The notes under the pieces are model-generated. The model saw only the letters and a program-made list of their open reading frames with translations, was not told the origin of the DNA and made no database searches. Shown in pieces: positions 10,714-19,200 of a stretch of 64,000 nucleotides of DNA. Position 1 is the stretch's first letter. Each line of letters begins with the position of its first letter. Position numbers and translations under genes: made by a program. The DNA comes from Longimicrobiales bacterium (GTDB lineage Bacteria > Gemmatimonadota > Gemmatimonadetes > Longimicrobiales > Gaopeijiaceae), in NCBI GenBank assembly GCA_951813395.1, contig OX638356.1, positions 723,340 through 787,339 on the forward strand. The letters run 5' to 3'.

Positions 10714-12627
10714 ATGAGAACCAGGGTCGCTTTCCTGCTGGTCCTCGGCGCCGGGGCCTGCGATTCATCCGGTGCGCCTGCGGGAGATCCGGGCTGGGAG
10801 CGCACCCGCGAGGCCGCGAACGGTGGCGACCTGGCACACCTGGCCTGGCTCGAGGACAACTACGACAAGAGTGAGCACATGGTCCCCATGCGGGACGGGA
10901 TCGAGCTGTACACGATCGTCTACACGCCGCGCTTCGCGACCGAACCCGTGCCGGTCATGCTGTTCCGTACGCCGTACTCGATCGCGCCGTACGGGCCCGG
11001 CGAGTACCGCAACCCGCTCGGGCCGACCGCCGAGTTCGACCGGGCGGGGTACGTGTTCGTCTTCCAGGACGTGCGCGGCAAGTTCCGTTCGGAGGGCGAA
11101 TTCGAGGTCATCCGCCCGCTCGCGCCGGAGCCCAAGGGGCCGGCCACGGTCGACGAGAGCACCGACAACCACGACGCGATCGAGTGGGCGCTCGCGAACC
11201 TCGGTGGCCACAACGGCAGGGTGGGGCAGTGGGGGATCTCGTACCCGGGCTGGCAGACCGTGATGGGGATGGTGGATGCGCATCCGGCGCTCGCAGCGTC
11301 GTCTCCTCAAGCCTCCCCTTCCGACATGTTCATAGGGGACGACTGGCACCACAACGGCGCCTTCAGGGTCATGTACGCCTTCTCCTGGCTCGCCAGAAAC
11401 GCACGCAGGCGAGATGCGCCCACCGACGCGCGGGAGGGTGCCTTCGACTACGGCACCGACTCCGGCTACGACTTCTTTCTGGCTGCGGGATCGGCCGCCA
11501 ACATCGACGACCTGTACTTCCATGGCGATGTCCCGGCCTGGAACGATTTCATTGAGCACGACACCTACGACGAGTACTGGCAGCGGCAGAACGCGCTTCC
11601 GCACCTGCGCGGCATCGGGCACCCGATCCTTAACGTCGCGGGGTGGTTCGACACCGAGGACTTCTATGGTCCCATGTCGATCTACCGCACGATCGAGGCG
11701 GAGAATCCGGGCATCGAGAACGTGCTGGCGGCGGGTCCCTGGCTGCATGGCGGGTGGTCACGCATGCTCGGCGACCACCTGGGATGCGTCGAGTTCACGG
11801 ACCGGACCTCGGTGACCTTCCAGCGCGAGATGCAGTTCCCCTTCTTCGAGCATCATCTGCGGGGTGCGGAGGGCTGGGATCCTCCCGAGGCGTTCGTATT
11901 CGAGACCGGGTCGAATGAGTGGCGCACGCACGAGACCTGGCCTCCGGCGGGCGTCGAGCCGTTGTCGGTGTATCTGGGGGGCGAGCGGACGCTGTCCTTC
12001 GATCGGCCGTCGGGCCCGGGTGGGTCGGACAGCTATGTCAGCGACCCCGCCAACCCCGTTCCATTCTCGGCGGAGGAGCGCACGACGCTGGGGCACCTCT
12101 GGAAGGTCGAGGACCAGCGCTTCGCCTCGGCGCGGCGGGACGTGCTGGTGTATCGGTCGGAGCCGCTCGCAGAGGACCTCACGATCGCGGGTCCGATCCT
12201 GGCCGACATCTTCGTGTCGACGACCGGCACCGATTCGGACTGGATCGTGAAGGTGATCGACGTCTACCCCGACGACGCCCCGGGTTCGCGCTTCTGCGAC
12301 GTGCCGATGGGCGGCTACCAGATGCATCTGGCCGGCGAGATCATGCGCGGCCGCTTCCGCAACAGCCTGGAACACCCGGAGGCGATGGTGCCCGGCGAGG
12401 TCACTCCGGTCCACATCGACCTGCGGGACCGGTATCACACCTTCCGTGCGGGTCACCGGATCATGGTGCACGTGCAGAGTACGTGGTTCCCGGCGTACGA
12501 CCGCAATCCGCAGCAGTTCGTCAACACGTACACGGCGAGCCCGGAGGACTACGTGGTTGCGTCGCAGACCGTGCACCGCGGTCCGAACTATCCGTCGCGG
12601 GTAACGTTTGGGGTTCCGAGAGACTGA
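10714..12627 (+). CDS. CocE/NonD-family alpha/beta hydrolase, predicted lipoprotein
   Basis: A 637-residue protein from the ATG 10714, with AGGAGAGG upstream. The N-terminus RVAFLLVLGAGACDSS looks like a lipoprotein signal with Cys about 16. The hydrolase core has VFQDVRGKFRSEGEF and the nucleophile Ser176 in GQWGISYPGWQ, both typical of X-Pro dipeptidyl-peptidase/cocaine-esterase-like enzymes. The C-terminal jelly-roll domain (about 400-637) includes FVSTTGTDSDWIVKVIDVYPDD. It probably cleaves esters, amides or acyl-peptides at the cell surface; the real substrate is unknown. It is followed by a short stem-loop. Confidence 0.9.
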   Translation: MRTRVAFLLVLGAGACDSSGAPAGDPGWERTREAANGGDLAHLAWLEDNYDKSEHMVPMRDGIELYTIVYTPRFATEPVPVMLFRTPYSIAPYGPGEYRNPLGPTAEFDRAGYVFVFQDVRGKFRSEGEFEVIRPLAPEPKGPATVDESTDNHDAIEWALANLGGHNGRVGQWGISYPGWQTVMGMVDAHPALAASSPQASPSDMFIGDDWHHNGAFRVMYAFSWLARNARRRDAPTDAREGAFDYGTDSGYDFFLAAGSAANIDDLYFHGDVPAWNDFIEHDTYDEYWQRQNALPHLRGIGHPILNVAGWFDTEDFYGPMSIYRTIEAENPGIENVLAAGPWLHGGWSRMLGDHLGCVEFTDRTSVTFQREMQFPFFEHHLRGAEGWDPPEAFVFETGSNEWRTHETWPPAGVEPLSVYLGGERTLSFDRPSGPGGSDSYVSDPANPVPFSAEERTTLGHLWKVEDQRFASARRDVLVYRSEPLAEDLTIAGPILADIFVSTTGTDSDWIVKVIDVYPDDAPGSRFCDVPMGGYQMHLAGEIMRGRFRNSLEHPEAMVPGEVTPVHIDLRDRYHTFRAGHRIMVHVQSTWFPAYDRNPQQFVNTYTASPEDYVVASQTVHRGPNYPSRVTFGVPRD

Positions 12628-12632
12628 AGGCT

Positions 12633-12648
12633 GTCAACTCTGGTTGAC
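12633..12648 (+). terminator. Short stem-loop after the CocE-type gene
   Basis: GTCAAC-TCTG-GTTGAC forms a perfect 6-bp stem 5 bases after the hydrolase stop codon. There is no U-run after it, so it is a weak candidate for transcript-end formation or mRNA protection rather than a classical terminator. Confidence 0.25.
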
Positions 12649-12871
12649 ATTGCAGGTTGCAGGCCCCGCAAATCCCGGCAGGAAATCTTCTCGGCGGCTA
12701 CCGCAATGCGTACCGCCCTTGGACTCACCGGCGGGCGAGCCATGAGCCCAATCCCGGCCACCAAGGGGGCACTTCTTCGTCCGGTCAAGAGTCGGACACG
12801 AGTCCAACAACTGCGGAAAGCGATGAACCGGGATGGGCGTTGATGCCCGGAGTAGAAGGCGATTGCGGCCG

Positions 12872-13645
12872 ATGGCGAGGGAAGAGTCCGAAGGATTCGT
12901 GACGGCGGCGGCGGGACCGTGCGTGCCTTCATGCCCCGGCCCCTCCCACCGACCCCGCGAATCCGCTTCCGGCAGAGCCTCGGAAAGCTGCTCGAAGAGG
13001 CGGCCACCGCCCTCGGTCGCCTCGACGCGGTCACCGAGCTGCTGCCCGAACCCGACGTCTTCGTCTACGGCTGCGTTCGCAAGGAAGCGGTGCTGGCCTC
13101 CCAGATCGAAGGCATCCGGTCCTCGCTGGCGGACCCAGCTGTCGGCGAGCGGTCGCGCGAAGGTTGTGACGCCCGGCGAATTCCGGCGGTCACAGAACTG
13201 GATCGGAGGATCGCGTCCCGGCACCACGGCTTTCGTCCCCCCGCCGCCCCGGTGCTCGGGCGGATTCATCCACGGACTGCTAAGCGCAATCGGAGCACCT
13301 ACTACCGGCTTCTCAACGACATCCGGCACACGGGTGATTGGGAAGCCTGGCTGCGGTTCTTCCTGGGGGGTGTGCGCGACGTTGCGGAAGAGGCTTTCGC
13401 CGCGGCAAGGCTCGCCAGCGATACGATCCAGGACGACTGTGCCCGAATCGCCCGCCTCGGACGAGCGGGTGCGCTACATGGCACCGAGCCCGTTCTGACC
13501 ATCGGCGAGGTCGTGGGCAATCTTCAACTACATGTTCGAAGGGGTCTCGCAACGTTTCGCATGGACGACGGGACACTCGTCGTGGTCGACCGCCTCGCGA
13601 GCGAAGTCAGCCTCTTCGACGACGCCGGCGCGGTCTGGCTTGCAG
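12872..13645 (+). pseudogene. Decayed Fic/DOC-family gene
   Basis: Pieces of a Fic protein appear in the right order but in two alternating frames. From the ATG 12872 comes EGFVTAAAG. After a slip in a GGC run comes the other frame with VRAFMPRPLPPTPRIRF and KEAVLASQIEGIRSSLAD (the Fic_N domain). Back in the first frame comes TPGEFRRSQNWIGGSRPG and FVPPPP. Then the second frame gives GDWEAWLRFFLGGV and EEAFAAAR from the C-terminal helices. The catalytic core HPFxxGNGRxGR is missing. At least three frame changes and an internal deletion make AMPylation impossible. The remnant runs into the 3' end of the convergent kinase gene. Confidence 0.85.
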
Positions 13646-15997
13646 TCAGGGTGCGGGCATGCGGTATCCGAGCCCGCGCTCGTTCAGGATCCAGGCCGCC
13701 CGGGACCCGTCCTCGCCCAGCTTGCGGCGGAGCGTCTGCACGACGGCGTGCACCAGCTTCGGGTTGCCGTGTCCGGGGTGCTTGTTCCATGCCTGGCGTA
13801 GCAGCGAGCGATAGGTCGAGACCCGCCCCGCGTTCCTCGACAGCACCCGCAGCACCTCGTACTCGGTGGTCGTCAACTTGACGGGGCGGCCGGCCACGGT
13901 CACGCGGCGCGCGTCGTAGTCGATGGACAGCGCCTCCAGCTCGAACCGCGCGGGCTCGGCACGGCTCCGCAGGGCCGCCCGGACCCTCGCCGTCAGCTCC
14001 GTGGGCGAGAACGGCTTGACGATGTAGTCGGCGGCTCCGGCCTCGAGCGCGCTGGCGATGGTCTCGTCGCGCCCGTAGGCCGAGATGAAGATGACCGGCA
14101 GATCGGCCAACTCGGGAACCTGCTCCATCAGCTTGATGCCGTCCGTCCCGGGCAGCATCAGGTCGAGCACAACGAGGTGGGGCTTCTCGGCGCGGATCAG
14201 GCCGGACAACTCCCGGTGATCGCCCGTGGACAGCGTCGTGTAGCCGGCTGCGCGGAGTACGTCGCGGACGTAGCGGAGCACCTCGGGCTCGTCGTCCAAC
14301 ACAAGGATCGTCGCCGGCTCACGCCCCCGATGGAGCTCCACCCCCCGACCCCGGGCCGGAGGCGCCGCACCGGCGGGCGGAGCTCCCTCTTCCGCCACCA
14401 GGACCGTGAAGGTGAAACGGGCGCCCCGGCCCACCCCCGCGCTCTCGGCGCGGATGCGCCCGCCGTGGGCCTCGATGAGCCCCTTGCAGATGGCCAGGCC
14501 GAGGCCGCTGCCGAGACCGCGGGCCGAGTCATCGCCGACGGCGTGTTTCTGGAACAGGTGAGGGAGCTGCTCCGGCGCAATGCCCCGGCCCGCGTCGGTG
14601 ACCGAAATCGCCACGTGGGCGCCGTCGCACCGGGCGGCGACAGCGATGGGCGACGACTCGGCGGAGTGGCGGGCCGCGTTCGAGAACAGGTTGCTCAGGA
14701 CCTGAACGACGCGCTCCCGGTCGGCCATCACACGGGGCAGGTCCGCGGGCAGGTCGGCGGCGATCGCGTGGCGGCTGCCGCCGCTCAGGAAACTCGTCCG
14801 CGCCGAGTCCACCAGCACCGCCACGTCCGAGGGCTCGAGCGAGACCGACAGCGTGCCCGTCGCAATGCGCCCCGCGTCCAGCAGGTCCCGGATCAGACCG
14901 CCCATCCGGGCCGCCTGCTCGTCGATGATGCGGAAGAACTGCATCATTTCGGCCCGGGCGAATCCCGGCTCGGCGGAGAGCACCGCGCCCGTGGAGCCCT
15001 GGATCGAGGTGAGTGGCGTGCGCAACTCGTGACTCACGATCGCGAGGAACTCGGTGCGCATCCGCTCGAGTTCCTCGAACGGCGCCAGATCGTGCATCGT
15101 GACTACGACCGACTCGACTTCGCCGTCCGGCGCATGAATCGGCGTCGTGTTGATCAGCGTCCTCACGCTCCGGCCATCGGGCACAGAGAGCTCGATCTCC
15201 TCGGCGCGAACCGTCTCGGCGCGGCGCAGTTGCCGCTCCAGCGGGAAGTCCGTCAGGGCGACCTCGCTTCCGTCGGCCCGCCGGCACGTGACGAGTTCGG
15301 CCAACTGCTCGACCGGGCGGTCCGCGACCCGCAGGCCTTCGACGATCCGCTTCGCCTCGCGGTTCAGCGACACGACACCCCCGGTCCCGGCGTCCAGGAC
15401 TACCACGCCGACCGGCGAGGTGGAGACCAGGGCCTCCACCCTGTCCCGCGCCCGCCGTTCGTCCCGGAAGGCGCGCGCGTTGGCGATCGCCGTCCCCGCG
15501 TGCGAAGCGAACAGCGGGAGCACGTTCTCGTCTCCGTCCGTGAAGTCCCCACCGCCCTGCTTGTCGGCGACGAAGAGATAGCCGACGCGCAAGGCGCCGC
15601 AATCGATCGGCTCGCCCAGCGCGGTGCCGTAGGGCAGCACGCCCGCGCGGAATCCGTGGCGCCGGAGGTGTTCGGGCGCGTCCTCGAACCTCAGCGGGCC
15701 GGGAAGCCGCGTCAGATGCTCGAACAGCCGCGGCCCGTCGGCCCAGTCCTGCAACCGTCGGTGCTCGGCCGCCGTGATGCCGGAGCCGACGAAACGCTGG
15801 GGCCGACCGGCCTCGTCGACAGTCGTGATCAGGCCGTAGCGCGCGCCGGTAAGTGAGCGGGCGCTATCGACGACCTCCTGCAGCACGGCGTCGGGATCGA
15901 GAATCGCGCTGATGCGCACCGCGGCGCGGCTCAGCTCGGAGACGCACCGCTCCAGCGCCTCGACCCTCTCCCGCAACGACGCTGAGTCGTCTGTCAC
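13646..15997 (-). CDS. One-chain sensor kinase / response regulator with OmpR-type DNA-binding domain
   Basis: A 783-residue protein, start GTG 15997 with GGGGAG upstream. Domains in order: a coiled start; GAF (about 30-175); PAS-like (190-310); HisKA with H323 in SHELRTPLTS; HATPase with N-box LSNLFSNAARH, DAGRGI and GLGSGLGLAICKGL (420-535); REC (562-675) with D612 in LVVLDLMLPG and K661; and a C-terminal winged helix (690-783) with LTTTEYEVLRVLSRN and ERGLGYRMP. Sensor, phosphoacceptor and promoter-binding parts are therefore one polypeptide, and no transmembrane segment is seen, so the signal is probably cytoplasmic. It diverges from the lipoprotein array at 16276 across a 278-base gap and may regulate it; that is only an inference from position. 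Confidence 0.88.
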   Translation of the reverse strand: MTDDSASLRERVEALERCVSELSRAAVRISAILDPDAVLQEVVDSARSLTGARYGLITTVDEAGRPQRFVGSGITAAEHRRLQDWADGPRLFEHLTRLPGPLRFEDAPEHLRRHGFRAGVLPYGTALGEPIDCGALRVGYLFVADKQGGGDFTDGDENVLPLFASHAGTAIANARAFRDERRARDRVEALVSTSPVGVVVLDAGTGGVVSLNREAKRIVEGLRVADRPVEQLAELVTCRRADGSEVALTDFPLERQLRRAETVRAEEIELSVPDGRSVRTLINTTPIHAPDGEVESVVVTMHDLAPFEELERMRTEFLAIVSHELRTPLTSIQGSTGAVLSAEPGFARAEMMQFFRIIDEQAARMGGLIRDLLDAGRIATGTLSVSLEPSDVAVLVDSARTSFLSGGSRHAIAADLPADLPRVMADRERVVQVLSNLFSNAARHSAESSPIAVAARCDGAHVAISVTDAGRGIAPEQLPHLFQKHAVGDDSARGLGSGLGLAICKGLIEAHGGRIRAESAGVGRGARFTFTVLVAEEGAPPAGAAPPARGRGVELHRGREPATILVLDDEPEVLRYVRDVLRAAGYTTLSTGDHRELSGLIRAEKPHLVVLDLMLPGTDGIKLMEQVPELADLPVIFISAYGRDETIASALEAGAADYIVKPFSPTELTARVRAALRSRAEPARFELEALSIDYDARRVTVAGRPVKLTTTEYEVLRVLSRNAGRVSTYRSLLRQAWNKHPGHGNPKLVHAVVQTLRRKLGEDGSRAAWILNERGLGYRMPAP

Positions 15998-16275
15998 CGC
16001 TCATCGCTCCCCGGGCTCCGCGACGCTGGCGCGGGGTCCGCGCGGAATCATCGCCAAACACTCGCCGAAATGGGCCGATTTCTCGCCCCCGGATCGGATT
16101 TCAAGCTGTATTATGCAGGTTTGTACCGTAGATGCCAGATCGGTCCTTGTCCAGCGGGGGAAGTCGATCATGAACGCGGTGGGGCCTCCGGTCGCGTGTG
16201 CGACGGCGAGGCAGTCAGGGCAATCACGGCGTTCAACGACCTCGTAAAACCAGACATGCCGCTGGAGCCCCGCCG

Positions 16276-19200
16276 ATGAAGCATCGAATCACTCTTTTCC
16301 GAACCATCCTCCGGGTGTTCGCGGTAGTGGCGGGAGGCGCGTGGATATCGGCCTGCGGCGACGCGACCACCGAGCCGCCGCCCGATCCTCCCAGGCCGAC
16401 CGCCGTCACGGTAACCCCGGCCACGGCGGAACTGGCCGCGCTGGGCTCGACCGTGCAGCTGAGCGCCGAGGTGAGGGATCAGAACGGCAACGTGATGGCG
16501 GGCGCGACCGTGACGTGGACGAGCAGCGCTGCCGCGGTGGCGGCCGTGGACGCGGCAGGTCTCGTAGCGGCACATGACAACGGGGTTGCGACGGTGACCG
16601 CGACGGCGGGGTCGGCGTCCGGCACGGCCGCCGTGACGGTGGCCCAGCAGGTGAGCGGGATCGCGGTGTCTCCCGCAACGCATACGCTGGTTGTGGGCGA
16701 CACGCTGCGGCTGGCGGCAGCGGCAACCGACGCGAACGGTCAGCCTGTGGCGGGGACCACGTTCGTGTGGGCGTCGGGCGACACGGCGGTTGCGACGGTG
16801 GACGATGCGGGCTTTGTAACCGGGGTCGGCGCGGGCGAGGTGGAGATCACGGCCGCGGCCGTGGGGGTTGCGGGTGCAGCGCAGCTCGCGATCGTGGCTC
16901 CGGCGCCGACGGCCATCGCGGTGGCCCCGGACACGGTGGCGTTCGCGGCGGTGGGCGACACCGCGCGGCTCATGGCCGATGTGAGGGATCAGGTTGGCAA
17001 CGTGATGGCGGACCAGGCGGTCGCGTGGGCCAGCAGCGATACGCTGGTGGCCATGGTGGATTCGGACGGGTTGGTGACGGCAACCGGCAACGGAGCTACA
17101 GCGATCATGGCCGCTGCGGGACCGGCCGCGGACACTGCCATCGTTACCGTGATGCAAGTGGTCGGCGTCGTCGTTTCGCCCGCCGCTGACACGATCGCGC
17201 CCGGCGACACGTTGCGGCTTGCGGCCGAGCTGTTCGACGAGAACGGGCGCCTCGTGAGCGGTGCGGCCTTCAGCTGGTCGACGAGCGACATGTCGGTGGC
17301 CGACGTGGACGGCGCGGGGCTGGTTCGCGGAGTCGGCGAAGGCGCCGCCACGATCACCGCGACGGCTGGCGAAGCCTTCGGCGTCTCCGAGATCACGGTG
17401 GCAACCCTCGAACGGGTGGCTCTGGTGGCCCTCTACGAGGCGACGGACGGCCCCAACTGGGCCAATTCCGACAACTGGCTCACAGACGCGCCGCTCGGGG
17501 ACTGGTACGGGGTACGGACCGACGGGTCGGGGCGCGTCGTGTCGCTGAATCTTTCAGGCCAGTGGGACCGCGAGAGCCGCGAGTGGATACGCCACGGGCT
17601 GAGCGGCCCGATCCCGCCCGACCTTGTCAACCTGGTCAACCTGGAATGGCTCTCCCTGGGCGCAAACAACCTCAACGGTCCGATTCCGTCCGAACTCGGG
17701 GACCTTATCAAACTGAAGGGGCTCTTTCTGGGCGACAACAACCTCACTGGCCCGATCCCGGTCGAACTCGTAAACCTCGCCAAGCTGCAGAACTTGAATC
17801 TGTACGGCAATGCGCTGGAAGGCTCAATCCCAGCCGAGCTCGGCAGACTGGCCAATCTGGAATGGCTTTACCTGGGCGGTAACGACATCACCGGTCCGAT
17901 TCCGTCCGAATTTGGCAATCTCGCCCAACTGCGGGTTCTAGCGTTGAACCACGGCGCGCTGGAGGGCCCGATCCCGCCCGAACTCGGCAACCTGGTCAGC
18001 CTGGAAAGGCTCGAGCTGTACGACAATGCGCTGGAGGGCCCAATCCCGTCCGAACTCGGCAACCTGGTGAACCTTGACTGGCTCCAACTGGCCTTTAACA
18101 AACTCACCGGCCCAATCCCGCAGAGCTTCCTGCAACTTGACAAGCTTCAGACCTTCCAAATCCGGAGAAACGAAGGTCTTTGCGTGCCCGGCGTTTCCGC
18201 ATTTGTGACATGGCTGGAGGGCATCGAACGCCGGGACGATTCGGACGTTTTCTGCAACGAGTCCGACCGGAAGGTGCTCGCGTCGTTGTTCGAGCGAGCG
18301 GGCGGTCCCCGCTGGACAGGAGCCGATGGGTGGGTAGGCGGCCCGGCCTTGGACGAGTGGTATGGGGTCAGCGCCGACTCGCTGGGTCGCGTGGCGGCGC
18401 TTGACCTGGAGCGAAACGGGCTCTCGGGACGACTCCCCGTGGATCTAGGGAGTTTGGCTCAGATGACGGAGTTGAGGATCGGTGGCAACACGGCCTTGTC
18501 CGGCCCGCTTCCGCTGTCCCTGGTGGCGCTGTCATTGCGCGCACTTCACTACGAGGGCACCGGCGTTTGCGCACCGTCTCAGGCGCGGTTCCGAGAATGG
18601 TTGAACGCGATACCGTCCCACGAGGGCACGGGCGCCGAGTGCCCGCCGATGTCGGACCGCGAGATCCTGGAAATCGTATACGAGACACTTGGCGGATCCG
18701 AGTGGTTGAACAGCGACAACTGGCTGACGGATCGGCCGCTTCGGGACTGGTATGGCGTGGAGGAGGTGGACGCCCAGGGCCGCGTAATCACCCTGCGACT
18801 GACCTACAATGGCATCTCGGGATGGATCCCCCGCGAGCTCGGAAGCCTGAAGCATCTGGTGTGGCTCCACCTCGGTGGTGTGAATTCCGACTTGGCGGGC
18901 ACGATTCCGGCCGAACTCGGCAACCTCGCCAATCTGCGGTTGCTGAATCTTTTCGGCACGAACATTGGGGGCACGATTCCGGCCGAACTCGGCAACCTCG
19001 CCAATCTGAGTTGGCTCGCCCTTGCGGAGAACAATCTCGAAGGCGCCATTCCGGCCGAACTCGGGCGTCTCCGCAACCTGAGGTCGCTCAACCTCATAGA
19101 TAACCAATTGTCGGGGACGGTTCCGGTTCAACTTGGAAGGCTTGCCGAACTACGGCAGTTGTCCCTAAGCGGCAACGAACTGACAGGGCCGATCCCGGCC

